A DNA stretch of 38,597 nt from an uncultured Bacteroidota bacterium (GCA_946479615.1 CAMLGR010000027.1:1-38597); one strand, 5' to 3'. Positions 25,931 to 34,933 are shown, numbered from the stretch's first letter. Notes: generated from the letters alone by a model not told the origin. Program-made: numbers and translations.

Positions 25931-26045
25931 AATTATAAGATTGAAGGATCAGTGACCAGGGTTTGACAGAGTTGATTTCAATAAACTAATAAGCCCAACT
26001 AAAGACCCTGCATGCCGGCTGCAAAACCGCCAACCGGTAAAGAAT

Positions 26046-26084
26046 CTATTTGAATGCCTTGTCCGGACAAGAACATTCAAATAG
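26046..26084 (-). terminator. Hairpin after the YCII gene
   Basis: CTATTTGAATG (26046-26056) pairs perfectly with CATTCAAATAG (26074-26084), enclosing TTGTCCGGACAA, itself a perfect 12-bp palindrome. It lies 7 bp past the stop of the minus-strand YCII gene (26092), where a terminator is expected, though no long T-run follows on that strand. Confidence 0.65.
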
Positions 26085-26091
26085 TCTTGTT

Positions 26092-26439
26092 TTATGCGGC
26101 CGGGATCGCCATCCGCACTTCAACGATCGCTCCGTACTTAATGATCGGGCATTCTTTCGCAATGGTTACCGCTTCATCATAGTCTTTCGCTTTTACTACA
26201 AATAAACCGCCGATAGATATGATCCCTTCCGCATAAGGTCCTTCATGTATTTTCTTTGCCGTACTAACTACTCTTCCATCGACATCCCATCTTTTGGGAG
26301 GCGCAACGAGTTTATTTTCAGCAGCCAGTCCCGCTATCCAGTCCTGGTAAGGTTTCATCGCTTCTTTCATTTGTTCAGGCGATGGACTTGGCGTTTTACT
26401 GGTAAGATCCCTGTGGATCGCGATTAAGAATTCATTCAT
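26092..26439 (-). CDS. YCII/DGPF-domain protein
   Basis: 115 residues, cytoplasmic. Typical YCII plan: MNEFLIAIHRDL start, PEQMKEAMKPYQDWI helix, HEGPYAEGIISIGG (the DGPF-like motif, here EGPY), then FVVKAKDYDEAVTIAKECP and a VEVRM end. These small proteins are ferredoxin-like and are often encoded beside ECF sigma factors, as in the 36067 gene here; this copy has no sigma factor beside it. Enzyme activity unknown. Followed by an alpha/beta hydrolase gene upstream (start 27271), 61 bp away, so a shared transcript is possible. Confidence 0.88.
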   Translation of the reverse strand: MNEFLIAIHRDLTSKTPSPSPEQMKEAMKPYQDWIAGLAAENKLVAPPKRWDVDGRVVSTAKKIHEGPYAEGIISIGGLFVVKAKDYDEAVTIAKECPIIKYGAIVEVRMAIPAA

Positions 26440-26500
26440 GTTGTTTTGTTTTATGGTTTAATAATGAATTGACTATTTAAAAGTCTATGGCATGCCGGAC

Positions 26501-27271
26501 TTATAATTTTTGAGCCGCAGCCAAAATGAAATCAGCCACTTTCTTTGGTTGTGATAACATCGGCACATGGCTGCTGCTTAGCTCGATCGTCGTCGCCTTT
26601 ATCATTTTCGCTTCTGCTCTTGCCAGTTCAGGCGTTACCATCTGGTCGTTGATACCAATAATGCACCAGGAAGGTTTAGTCTTCCATGCCGCCGTAGAAA
26701 TTTTATCGGTAGTAGCTCTTGCTGCCCAAGGAGTTTGTGTAACAAACAACAGTTTCCTGTCTGCAACTGAAAGGTCCTGTGCAAAATGCTGATCAATGCC
26801 TTTAAATGAAAGGGAAAGAAATCCTGCTGCATCGGGCCTGAACTCCGCACTACCCGGCGCTGATGGAAATGCCTGCACTACATCTACCACAGATTGATTG
26901 TCGTCAGGGATCAATGCACATACATAAAGAAGACCTGCTACTTTCGGATCATTCCCGGCTTCGCTGATAACGATGCCTCCATACGAATGTCCTACCAGTA
27001 ATATCGGTCCATCCATTAAAGCGATTGCACGTTTGGTAGCTGCTACATCATCCTGCAAGGAAGTAAGCGGGTTTTGTACGGCCGTTACAGTATATCCTTT
27101 GGCGGTAAGCAGCGGAATGATCTTCGACCAGCTCGATCCATCTGCAAAAGCGCCATGCACCAGCACAATGTTTTTAACGCCTTTGGTTGTTTGGGAGTGG
27201 GCAAAGCCCGGTAACAGCATAATTGTCATTGCGATTAAAGCAATGGTTTTGATTTGTTTGATTGTGTTCAT
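26501..27271 (-). CDS. Exported alpha/beta hydrolase
   Basis: 256 residues with a signal peptide (MLLPGFAHS region, ~26). The fold is read from VLVHGAFADGSSW (oxyanion region at 37-48), nucleophile elbow GHSYGG with Ser96, Asp209 (IGINDQM) and His235 (SSSHVPM), a complete catalytic triad. The sequence resembles the small salicylate-esterase/hydroxynitrile-lyase-like group. Substrate unknown. It is in the same orientation as YCII downstream; upstream is the 56-residue gene. Confidence 0.88.
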   Translation of the reverse strand: MNTIKQIKTIALIAMTIMLLPGFAHSQTTKGVKNIVLVHGAFADGSSWSKIIPLLTAKGYTVTAVQNPLTSLQDDVAATKRAIALMDGPILLVGHSYGGIVISEAGNDPKVAGLLYVCALIPDDNQSVVDVVQAFPSAPGSAEFRPDAAGFLSLSFKGIDQHFAQDLSVADRKLLFVTQTPWAARATTDKISTAAWKTKPSWCIIGINDQMVTPELARAEAKMIKATTIELSSSHVPMLSQPKKVADFILAAAQKL

Positions 27272-27317
27272 AAACCTGTTTTTTTATTTGTTTAGATTAA
27301 ATGGTTACAGAAATTTG

Positions 27318-27488
27318 TTATTCTTCGTTGTTGGTCGGGTCGAAAGGCTGATCCTTCATCCGCAGGTTATCATCCAGGAACTCGCCGCCATCGGCAATAT
27401 TTAATTCGTCGGGATGAAGAAGTATGACTTCCTGCGTGGTAGTCGTTGTTTCCTGTTTTGGGTCACGGCCGAAATGAAAGAGTTTCAT
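27318..27488 (-). CDS. Small acidic protein, 56 residues, unknown
   Basis: An open frame that reads MKLFHFGRDPKQ, then a Thr-rich stretch, VILLHPDELNIADGGEF and an acidic end PTNNEE. It lies 46 bp from the hydrolase gene (27271) and 40 bp from the upstream hydrolase stop, so it fills the gap. It has no signal, no Cys and no known motif. Coding support: single good start, acidic coherent composition and location in a same-strand gene row. It starts like the 62-residue gene at 29105 (MxLF). Confidence 0.55.
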   Translation of the reverse strand: MKLFHFGRDPKQETTTTTQEVILLHPDELNIADGGEFLDDNLRMKDQPFDPTNNEE

Positions 27489-27528
27489 ATAGATTCGTTT
27501 TTACATGTTAAGAAGAAATGGTTTGATA

Positions 27529-28515
27529 TTATTTGTTCAATGTTTCCCTGATCACCGCAGCAGCCTGTAATAAAGCTGTCTGAACAGCCGGTAGGTTTGC
27601 CAGTGGGTTCAGCAATCCATAATCATGGATCAATCCGCCATACCTTGTTAATGTTACCGGTACGCCCGCTTCATCCAGTTTCCGTGCATAGGCTTCTCCC
27701 TCATCACGCAACACATCGTTCTCCGCTGTCTGCACCAGCGCAGGAGGAAGACCCTTCAACTGTGCCAATGTCGCCTGCAACGGTGAAGCATATATTTCCT
27801 TTCTCTTTTCTTCACCAGGCAGGTAATTATCCCAGAACCAGGTCATCATCTTTTTGGTAAGAAATCTTTCTTCACCAAACTCCCTGTAAGAACCGGTTTC
27901 AAAATTGGCATCAGTCACCGGCCATAATAATACCTGGAGCTTAATGGCAGGACCTTTCAATTCCTTCGCCATCAACACTACCGATGCGGTCATATTTCCA
28001 CCTACACTATTGCCAACAACAGCAAGATTATTTCCATCCACACCGATCTCCCTTCCATGAGCAGCTACCCATTTCAGCGTGGCATAGATTTCATGAATGG
28101 CAACAGGATAAGATGCTTCGGGCGAAGGCGTATAATCAGGAAATACTGCTACCGCACCGCTTTTAACAACAAGGTCCCTTACCAGCCTCCGGTGAGTGGG
28201 ATAATCTCCCAATACCCAACCGCCGCCATGTATAAATAAAAAGACGGGCGCACCGGCATTTGTATCAATTAGTTTTACAATATGGATCCTGACTTCTTTT
28301 CCATCCTGTGCAATCGTTCTTTCGGATTCTTCGATACCGGAATAATCTACCTGCACAGATTCCTGCGCACCGGTCAACACCTGACGTGCATCGGCAGGAC
28401 TAAGCTCTTCAATCGGTTTACCGGTTCCGGCATTCAGTACTTCCAGGAATTTTTTTACCCCGGTAAAAATGCGTGGATCGTCTTTTGCTTTCAGCGGTTT
28501 ATTTATGTTTGACAT
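27529..28515 (-). CDS. HSL-type alpha/beta hydrolase (esterase)
   Basis: 328 residues, no signal peptide. HGGGW oxyanion motif at 96-100, nucleophile Ser170 in GNSVGG, Asp267 (AENDVLRDE) and His297 (GLIHDYG) make a full triad. This is the hormone-sensitive-lipase group of esterases, usually acting on short-chain esters in the cytoplasm. Same orientation as the exported hydrolase. The substrate cannot be read from the sequence. Confidence 0.92.
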   Translation of the reverse strand: MSNINKPLKAKDDPRIFTGVKKFLEVLNAGTGKPIEELSPADARQVLTGAQESVQVDYSGIEESERTIAQDGKEVRIHIVKLIDTNAGAPVFLFIHGGGWVLGDYPTHRRLVRDLVVKSGAVAVFPDYTPSPEASYPVAIHEIYATLKWVAAHGREIGVDGNNLAVVGNSVGGNMTASVVLMAKELKGPAIKLQVLLWPVTDANFETGSYREFGEERFLTKKMMTWFWDNYLPGEEKRKEIYASPLQATLAQLKGLPPALVQTAENDVLRDEGEAYARKLDEAGVPVTLTRYGGLIHDYGLLNPLANLPAVQTALLQAAAVIRETLNK

Positions 28516-28553
28516 AAAAGAATATTTATAGATGAAGAATAGTGTTTGAATAA

Positions 28554-28871
28554 TTAATGGGTTAATACAGGATGAGTGTTCATCTTTCTGATCATCTCAT
28601 AACTCAGGTGTTCTGCATACACCCCGTAGCCATCTACCAAAATGCCTCTTACTCCTGTGGAAGAAGAAATGGCATACAATACGGCACTGCCATCAGGACT
28701 TGAATCATCGTCTTCGAACCTATACACTTCATCGATATGAAATTCTTCCGGGTTCAGGCGCATATCCAGGTCGCCGCAATAAAGACAGGTTGTTTCGGTT
28801 GCAAAGTCAGCTTCGTAACCTCTTGTTTTAAGATCATCCAAAGCTTCGGTGAGTGATTGATAATTTTTCAT
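28554..28871 (-). CDS. Conserved hypothetical protein (often named phosphoribosylpyrophosphate synthetase-like)
   Basis: 105 residues, cytoplasmic, acidic. Order: SLTEALDDLKTRGYEADF, a CLYC motif (about 29-32), PEEFHIDEVYRFED, and YAISSSTGVRGILVDGYGVYAE. I recall near-identical proteins across Bacteroidota under a phosphoribosylpyrophosphate synthetase name, which seems unjustified: no PRPP loop is present and the protein is a third of the size. The role is unknown. Located 38 bp upstream of the esterase gene (28515). Confidence 0.75.
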   Translation of the reverse strand: MKNYQSLTEALDDLKTRGYEADFATETTCLYCGDLDMRLNPEEFHIDEVYRFEDDDSSPDGSAVLYAISSSTGVRGILVDGYGVYAEHLSYEMIRKMNTHPVLTH

Positions 28872-28916
28872 GTTGATTTTGTTTGAGTGGTTAAGTGTTG
28901 AAAAATGATTATCGTA

Positions 28917-29105
28917 TTACCATACATTTTCCGGGCTTCCGGGTGCAATGCTTTCTTCCGTACGCATGACCGGCCAATCGGATACATGGATAACCTTATT
29001 AAAAAACTCCCTGCTTCCGTTATCGCATACTTGCTCACAGGCAGGAGGAGCAGGTGCCGGCGCCGCTGGCTTATTGGGTAATAATTGTAAAAAGAACAGG
29101 TTCAT
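28917..29105 (-). CDS. Small protein, 62 residues, unknown
   Basis: Starts MNLFFLQLLPNKP, then an Ala/Pro run, CEQVCDNGSREFF with two Cys four residues apart, and ends in ESIAPGSPENVW. The hydrophobic start is too short for a normal signal peptide. Same strand and near-same spacing as its neighbours (45 bp to 28871). No known family. Coding status is plausible but not proven. Confidence 0.45.
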   Translation of the reverse strand: MNLFFLQLLPNKPAAPAPAPPACEQVCDNGSREFFNKVIHVSDWPVMRTEESIAPGSPENVW

Positions 29106-29156
29106 GATGTTTATATTAATAGTTGACTGATTAATTTTGGGACAATAGTTTCCCTT

Positions 29157-29179
29157 ACCCGCTCTGCGGGTATTTTTTT
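29157..29179 (+). terminator. Plus-strand intrinsic terminator-like hairpin
   Basis: ACCCGC (29157-29162), loop TCT, GCGGGT (29166-29171), then ATTTTTTT. A short GC-rich stem and T-run is a good intrinsic terminator for plus-strand transcripts. The nearest genes on both sides are on the minus strand, so what it ends is unclear. Confidence 0.6.
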
Positions 29180-29316
29180 ATGATTCAATAAATGCAGGAT
29201 TAAAATTGATCTGCTACCTGCTGAATTGCCGTGTTGCTGACCGGTTTTCGTAAGGAATACGCTCCCGGCAAACCGGCGCCTGTCATCTTCATTTCAACAG
29301 GCAGCAGATCCGGCGA

Positions 29317-30072
29317 TCAGGCCTTTTGTAATTGCTTGTTCCACCATTGTTCGAAGTTGATGGCGCCCAGTTCAGCTTTACCGGCAGGCACCAGTGCAGC
29401 ATGACTGATCTCTCCGCCAAAATATTCGGGGCGGCCATTGGGTACTACTTTACGTTTATCATTGGCATGTTGCAGGTAACGCGCTACGATTTCATACATT
29501 TCAAAACGTTCAGGCCCGGCTATTTCTGTTTTTCCATTGAGAGGAGAACCTGTTGCATACTTCGTTACAAATGCAGCCACATCGTCTGAAGCGATCGGTT
29601 GAAATTTTACATCCGAAAGATGCACTTCGTTTTCAACCGTAGCCTGGTTGGCAATGCCCGCCAGGAATTCCAGGAACTGTGTGCTCCTGATAATGGTATA
29701 CGGTACACCTGATTGCCGGATGATATCTTCCTGCACCAGCTTGGCGCGCATATAACCGATGTTTTGCATGATATCGACCCCAACGATCGAAAGTGCCACA
29801 TGATGTTTTACACCTGCGCTGATCTCAGCGCCCATCAGGTTGCGGCCCGCTGTCTGGAAAAATTCCATCACCGCCTTGTCTTCAAAAGAAGGCGAATTGG
29901 CAAGATCAACAACAACATCCGTATCCTTCATCGCTTCTGCCAATCCTTCTCCTGTTATAGTATTGACACCCGTATTGGGAGATGCAGCGATAACCTGGTG
30001 ACCTTCCTGGCGGAGCCGGGCCACTACTTTCGTTCCGATGAGGCCGGAACCTCCGATAACTACGATCTTCAT
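29317..30072 (-). CDS. NmrA-like NAD(P)-binding oxidoreductase
   Basis: The start at 30072 gives 251 residues beginning MKIVVIGGSGLIGTK, an N-terminal Rossmann motif (GxxGxxG); the 18-residue extension from 30126 is not family-like. Further features: ADTDVVVDLAN-like strand (TDVVVDLANSPSFED), HHVALSIVGVD, and a YTIIRSTQFLEF stretch. No Tyr-x-x-x-Lys pair, so it is the atypical SDR type (NmrA/HSCARG), often a redox sensor or reductase. Next to it upstream lies the sigma-54 activator gene, with a dyad between them. Confidence 0.88.
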   Translation of the reverse strand: MKIVVIGGSGLIGTKVVARLRQEGHQVIAASPNTGVNTITGEGLAEAMKDTDVVVDLANSPSFEDKAVMEFFQTAGRNLMGAEISAGVKHHVALSIVGVDIMQNIGYMRAKLVQEDIIRQSGVPYTIIRSTQFLEFLAGIANQATVENEVHLSDVKFQPIASDDVAAFVTKYATGSPLNGKTEIAGPERFEMYEIVARYLQHANDKRKVVPNGRPEYFGGEISHAALVPAGKAELGAINFEQWWNKQLQKA

Positions 30073-30109
30073 AATTTGTTTTTTTAATTGTGATTTGATT
30101 TCCTGGAAA

Positions 30110-30152
30110 GTCCAATCGAATGCCAATTAATCAAATTATTGATCATCAATAA
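30110..30152 (-). promoter_or_regulatory. Candidate control region of the NmrA-like gene: dyad and weak sigma-54-like box
   Basis: A perfect dyad TTATTGATCATCAATAA (30136-30152, arms 8 bp around one base) lies 64 bp upstream of the 30072 start. Nearer the gene, the minus strand reads TTGGCATTCGATTGGAC (30126 to 30110), which has the -24 GG of a sigma-54 promoter at the right place but GA instead of the -12 GC. So the sigma-54 part is weak; the dyad is solid. Confidence 0.35.
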
Positions 30153-30234
30153 GATGAATGAAAACATTGATTTCATTTTTCACTGTATTTCGTGAAAGCA
30201 CGAAGAGTTTCACTAAATAAAGGGAGAGAAGCGA

Positions 30235-32907
30235 TCAGGAAAAGTAATCGCTCTTATTGATGCCCAGTTTTTTCATTTTGGAATGAAGGGTATTGCCGGG
30301 GATCTTTAATACATCTGCTGCACTGCCATCACCGGAGATCTTACCGGCACAACGCTTCAGTGTTTCAATAATATAACTGCGTTCCACTTCTTCGAGTGAA
30401 CGGTTCAAAAGAAAAGCCGCTTCCCGTTTTCCTGTACCGGTATGCTGTGGTATATATATTTCATCCAGCACACCATCGGTTGCCAGTAATATGCTGCGTT
30501 CTATTAAATGCTCCAGTTCCCTCACATTACCCGGCCAGGTATAACTGCGTAATTGCTGAATGACCTTCGGCGATACCCGCCTGATCTTCCGTCCTGAATT
30601 GCGGCTGTACTTCTGTATGAAAAAATGTGTCAGCGGTTCGATATCTTCCGCCCTGTCACGCAATGGCGGAAGTTTGACAGGAAATACATTCAACCGGAAA
30701 TAAAGATCTGAACGGAACCTGCCTGCTTTTACTTCTTCTTCCAGGTTACGGTTGGTAGCAGCAATCAGGCGTACATCGATCTTTATCGTTTGCTTGCCGC
30801 CTACGCGTTCGATCTCACGTTCCTGTATCACCCTTAACAATTTGGCCTGCGCTTCCAAAGGAAGTTCACCGATCTCATCGAGGAAGATCGTACTGTTATC
30901 CGCCAGCTCAAATTTCCCAATACGACGGTCGATAGCACCGGTAAATGCTCCTTTTTCATGACCAAACAATTCACTTTCGATAAGATTGGCCGGCAATGCA
31001 GCGCAATTCACTTTCACCATCAGCTTGTCCCTGCGTGGCGATGCATTATGAATAGCTCTTGCGATCAATTCCTTACCCGTACCTGTTTCACCCAGCACCA
31101 ATACCGTAGTATTCGATTCTGCGACCAGCGACATCAACCGGTATACTTTCTGCATCTGGTTGCCACTGCCGATGATCTCTGAAAAATCGTAGATGGTTTT
31201 GATCTGTTCTTTCAGGTAATCGTTTTCTACTTCCAGCCGTTTTTTATAAGCCAGTAATTTTTCATTGATCTGTATATTGGCAATCGCCACCGCGATCTGT
31301 GCACAAATACCTTTCAGCACGAGCTGGCTTAGCCGGTTGGCAAGCAACCAGATCGTACCAATATTTTTATCGCCTACCCGCAACGGGAGACCATACATAT
31401 TTTTCAATCCTGTTGTCTTCCAGAGTTTCGCATAGTCATTACCACTTGCCAGTTCTTCCTCTATGTTAAACATCACGCCATCATTGCTGGCCAGCACCTG
31501 CGCTGTATAGGTTTCTTCAATAGTGATTTTATCCGCAGCCATTTTATCGAAATTCACTTTGACCTTTTGAAACAAGCTGTCGTCAAACATAAAAGGTGAT
31601 AAATGAATGCCATCATCATCGATCACCCGCACCATTGCCAGTTTGGTATGGATCGTTTTATCCAATACCGTGGAAATAGCTGTTTGCAGATCCTGTTTGG
31701 TCCTTACCCTTGAAATATCATTACTGAATTCCAGTAAAAAAGTTTGTTCTTCTTGTTTCCGGCTGATCTGTTCGTTGGCCATGATATTGGCCAGGGCAAC
31801 GGAGATCTGCGCACAGATTCCCTGCAATAATTGCACATTGATCTCATCGATATCGAGGAACAATGCCCCGAGATTTGTTTCGCCATTGCGTAAGCGGATA
31901 CCCACAATATCTTTAAATCCCATATTCTTCCAGTGTTGCAGGTAAGCGGAACTGACACCACGCTGTATTTCCCGGTCTATATTAAATAATAAGGGAATGG
32001 AACTATTCAGTACACGGTTCTGCAATCCATCATTTACAGGATATTTCGATTGTTCGAGTGCAGTCAATATTTTGGGATCATGTGTTTTACTAAGATCGTA
32101 CACATAGGGGCTCATGGTAGTATTGTCTTCATTGATCCGGCGGATCACAAAACCTCCCGGCGGATTGATCTTGCCTAATGCGGCACGAACCGCGTGAGCC
32201 AGGTCTTCTTTTGTTCTTACCGTAGCGATCCGGCTGCTGAAATCGAGCAGGAAGGATTTTTCTTTTTCCTTCGTCAGCAATTCTTCGTTTTTGATAATAT
32301 TAGAGACGGCGCTCGATAACTGCGGCATAATGCCCTTGATCACGCTCCTGAACTCCGGGGTAAAACTGTCGGTTTTATCGGAATAAATATGGATAAAGCC
32401 CATCGGTTTGCCTTCCTTCATCAGGCGTGTCATCAATATCTCTCTTACCCCTTTTTCATAATTGACGCGAAGAAACGAAGGGCTCAATGGCTGGTCCATG
32501 ATATCCTCCAGCATAAAAGATATCGATTCTTCCCCATGCAGCACCGCCTGTATAAAAGGTTCGTTGAGTGAAAAATGAGAATGCACTAACTCATTATACA
32601 TCGCATGCTTCCTGATCGGCGAATTATCATTGTCGAGCAGGAAAGGCGTATACGTTTCATCTTTCTTATCGATCAGCGTAACGATGGTATGTGTGAAATA
32701 GAAAAAGCTTTTTATTCTTTTCGAGAACAGGATAAGCAGGTCGTTCTTATTGCGGATCCTGGTCAGGTCATCACTCAACGCCAGCAGGATCTCTTTTTCT
32801 TTTTGATAATGCTCCACCAGGGCCCTGGTCACATGGATATCCTCCTGCCCTTCATTCTTTGCAGGCGTTGCTCCTTTTACTTTTTCGCTGACCCCTTCTT
32901 TTTTCAT
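30235..32907 (-). CDS. Sigma-54-dependent activator with three GAF domains
   Basis: 890 residues. Three tandem GAF-type modules at about 30-215, 225-390 and 400-560, each starting with a related sentence ([36 protein letters not shown]). Then AAA+ at ~575-815 with Walker A GETGTGKE (606-613), GAFTGA (the sigma-54 loop), Walker B FLDEIGEL and the R-finger region; a Fis-type HTH at ~845-890 ([21 protein letters not shown]). Intact GAFTGA shows it can drive sigma-54 RNA polymerase. GAF domains probably bind small ligands. No kinase or receiver domain, so not a two-component regulator. Its targets are unknown; the adjacent NmrA-like gene is a candidate. Confidence 0.95.
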   Translation of the reverse strand: MKKEGVSEKVKGATPAKNEGQEDIHVTRALVEHYQKEKEILLALSDDLTRIRNKNDLLILFSKRIKSFFYFTHTIVTLIDKKDETYTPFLLDNDNSPIRKHAMYNELVHSHFSLNEPFIQAVLHGEESISFMLEDIMDQPLSPSFLRVNYEKGVREILMTRLMKEGKPMGFIHIYSDKTDSFTPEFRSVIKGIMPQLSSAVSNIIKNEELLTKEKEKSFLLDFSSRIATVRTKEDLAHAVRAALGKINPPGGFVIRRINEDNTTMSPYVYDLSKTHDPKILTALEQSKYPVNDGLQNRVLNSSIPLLFNIDREIQRGVSSAYLQHWKNMGFKDIVGIRLRNGETNLGALFLDIDEINVQLLQGICAQISVALANIMANEQISRKQEEQTFLLEFSNDISRVRTKQDLQTAISTVLDKTIHTKLAMVRVIDDDGIHLSPFMFDDSLFQKVKVNFDKMAADKITIEETYTAQVLASNDGVMFNIEEELASGNDYAKLWKTTGLKNMYGLPLRVGDKNIGTIWLLANRLSQLVLKGICAQIAVAIANIQINEKLLAYKKRLEVENDYLKEQIKTIYDFSEIIGSGNQMQKVYRLMSLVAESNTTVLVLGETGTGKELIARAIHNASPRRDKLMVKVNCAALPANLIESELFGHEKGAFTGAIDRRIGKFELADNSTIFLDEIGELPLEAQAKLLRVIQEREIERVGGKQTIKIDVRLIAATNRNLEEEVKAGRFRSDLYFRLNVFPVKLPPLRDRAEDIEPLTHFFIQKYSRNSGRKIRRVSPKVIQQLRSYTWPGNVRELEHLIERSILLATDGVLDEIYIPQHTGTGKREAAFLLNRSLEEVERSYIIETLKRCAGKISGDGSAADVLKIPGNTLHSKMKKLGINKSDYFS

Positions 32908-32961
32908 TGACCTGGTTTGCTATTAATGATCTTTCCGGCTTTACTAAAATACATAGAGAAA

Positions 32962-33020
32962 GAGAAACAGGAAGAGAGCGCCTCACCACCTGTTTTTCCC
33001 TCTTTCTATTCCTGTTTCTC
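32962..33020. repeat. 12-bp inverted repeat between activator and antiporter genes
   Basis: GAGAAACAGGAA (32962-32973) and TTCCTGTTTCTC (33009-33020) are perfect inverted arms 35 bp apart, ending a few bases from the antiporter stop (33025). Could be a weak terminator or simply part of the purine-rich/pyrimidine-rich stretch. Confidence 0.5.
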
Positions 33021-33024
33021 CTGC

Positions 33025-34596
33025 TCACATAAACCTCAACTTCTCCTCTTCCAAATCCAGTTGCTGCAATTGTTTCCTGATAATATCTTCATCCAGCATC
33101 TTATCCTCGTTATTCTTATTCAGCAACCATTTCCGCTGGCGGTTGATAATATCCAGGTAAATCATTTTGACCTCGTGTGCCATTTCCGCATCTTCCGCCA
33201 GTTGTCCATGCTGCTCCCATTTACGCGCCATTTGCTGCAATACCGGCTGGGTGAGCAACTGTTCGCTGTAATTTGTTTTCAACTGCATCAATCCATGTTC
33301 CGCGAGCTCTGCTCTCAATAATTTTTCTATCTCTTCTTCCGGCAGGTCATGGTCCATATCCGGCATTTTTATTTTCCTGATCAGGTATGGCAATGTCAAT
33401 CCCTGTAATAATAACGTGAGCAGGATAACGACAAACGTGATAAACAAAATCAGGTTGCGGTGCGGGAAAGCGGTTCCATCACTCAATTGAACCGGTATGG
33501 ACAACGCCGCGGCCAGCGATACCACTCCCCGCATACCTGTCCATCCCAATAATACAGGCGCTTTGAAACCCGGGCTTCGCGTGTCTGCTACCGTTATAAA
33601 ATTTCGTGCGATCAGCGTGGTGATCACAGCTCCATAAGCCGATAGTATCCGTCCTATGATCAGTACGCCCGTTATCAATAAACCATACCCGATCGCTGTT
33701 CCTAAACTTACTTCAAGTCCCGCTACAATTTCCGGTAAGCTCAACCCGATGATCAGGAACACGATGCCATTCAATACAAAAACAAAACTCTCCCATACAT
33801 TCACACCGCGCAGGCGGGAATGACTGTTCAGGAACAAATGTCTTCTCGTCGACAGGAACAAACCACCACTCACTACGGCCAGTACACCGGAACTATGCGC
33901 TTCTTCCGCCGCGATATACATGATATAAGGTGTGATGATCGAAAAAACGATATCGCTATTGGCATCAGTGGGTAAATATTTATGCGCTTTCATAAAGATC
34001 ACCCCTACCAGCAAACCGATACCTACACCACCGACCAGCATCCAGCTAAAACTTAGTGCCGCTTCATACCATACAAACTGTCCCGTGGCTACGGCAATCA
34101 ACGCAAACCGGAAAATGATCAATGAAGAAGCATCATTCAGTAAGCTCTCTCCTTCAAGAATGGATTGCATCCGCTTGGGCACTTTCACAAACTTCAGGAT
34201 TGCACCGGCGCTTACAGCATCGGGAGGGGAAACAATACCGCCCAGTAAAAAACCAAGCGCCAGGGAAAAACCGGGGATATAATGATTGGCTACAAAGGCC
34301 ACCGACATGGCGGTCAGGAATACGACCACAAACGCAAAGCTGCCGATGATCCGCCGCCAGCGCCATAATTCTTTCCAGGAAATAGCCCAGGAGGCTTCGT
34401 ATAACAGGGGCGGGAGGAACAGGACAAAGATCAGTTCGGGTTTGATGTGTATGCTGGGGACAGCGGGCACAAAACCAATCGCGAGACCGGCAAGTACCAG
34501 CAGCACCGGGTAAGCCACTTTGATTTTAGCGGCCAGCATGATGATCAATACAATGGCGATGACCAGGGCGAGGTAAAAAGGAAAATTATCTAGCAT
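33025..34596 (-). CDS. CPA1-family Na+/H+ antiporter
   Basis: The start at 34596 gives 523 residues; the longer frame reaching 34758 runs through a palindromic repeat and is rejected. About 12 hydrophobic helices span 1-400, with GGIVSPPDAVSAGAI and EGESLLNDASSLIIF (the conserved ND pair of CPA1/NhaP-type exchangers). The last ~120 residues form a charged cytoplasmic tail. It exchanges Na+ or K+ for protons at the inner membrane. Same strand as the sigma-54 activator gene, 117 bp apart; co-regulation is possible but not shown. Confidence 0.93.
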   Translation of the reverse strand: MLDNFPFYLALVIAIVLIIMLAAKIKVAYPVLLVLAGLAIGFVPAVPSIHIKPELIFVLFLPPLLYEASWAISWKELWRWRRIIGSFAFVVVFLTAMSVAFVANHYIPGFSLALGFLLGGIVSPPDAVSAGAILKFVKVPKRMQSILEGESLLNDASSLIIFRFALIAVATGQFVWYEAALSFSWMLVGGVGIGLLVGVIFMKAHKYLPTDANSDIVFSIITPYIMYIAAEEAHSSGVLAVVSGGLFLSTRRHLFLNSHSRLRGVNVWESFVFVLNGIVFLIIGLSLPEIVAGLEVSLGTAIGYGLLITGVLIIGRILSAYGAVITTLIARNFITVADTRSPGFKAPVLLGWTGMRGVVSLAAALSIPVQLSDGTAFPHRNLILFITFVVILLTLLLQGLTLPYLIRKIKMPDMDHDLPEEEIEKLLRAELAEHGLMQLKTNYSEQLLTQPVLQQMARKWEQHGQLAEDAEMAHEVKMIYLDIINRQRKWLLNKNNEDKMLDEDIIRKQLQQLDLEEEKLRFM

Positions 34597-34636
34597 TATC
34601 CGTAAAAATAATAAACAACTTCCTATTTCCCTCCGC

Positions 34637-34764
34637 GGCCCTCTGTGTCTCCTCTGTGGCCCTCTGCGTACAACTCCGGGAGTAAAATTTCTGAGTAAAG
34701 CCTTATTAAGAATCTCTCCTGCAAGAATTATACGCAGAGGGCCACAGAGGAGACACAAAGGGCC
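34637..34764. repeat. Palindrome of the CTATGTGG/CTCTGTGG family, copy 2
   Basis: Two 34-bp arms (34637-34670 and 34731-34764) agree as inverted copies at all but one position by eye, with a 60-bp loop. The words GGCCCTCTGTGTC, CTCCTCTGTGG and CCCTCTGCGTA build the arms. Related to the palindrome at 6203-6308. It lies between the antiporter start and the ArsR promoter, so it can serve as a boundary between divergent units. Confidence 0.85.
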
Positions 34765-34770
34765 ACAGGG

Positions 34771-34878
34771 TTATCCCAGTATTTTTGCTTTTGCTCTTAC
34801 CGGGTCAGCCGCCGCTTTCGCAACTGCCGGTTGTTTCTTCTCTTCTTTCTTTTTTAACAGCGCCTGTTACTTTCTCAT
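34771..34878 (-). pseudogene. Possible decayed small ORF
   Basis: On the minus strand an ATG at 34878 is followed by AGA AAG and then TAA, after which the frame stays open for 31 codons with coherent Lys/Ala-rich sequence (LLKKKEEKKQPAVAKAAADP) to the stop at 34771. It looks like a small basic protein gene broken by a stop at codon 4, or a short remnant. Weak evidence. Confidence 0.25.
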
Positions 34879-34933
34879 TCCTTATTTTTTGTTCCTTATT
34901 TCTTATTCATTTAACAACATTCCCGGAAATAAA

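Noticed and set aside
27318..29105. RiPP precursor peptides
   Set aside because: The small frames lack a leader/core pattern and no modifying enzyme, protease or ABC exporter is encoded nearby.
34597..34758. N-terminal 54-residue extension of the Na+/H+ antiporter
   Set aside because: The added sequence is the translation of a palindromic intergenic repeat, while a normal hydrophobic start follows the ATG at 34596.
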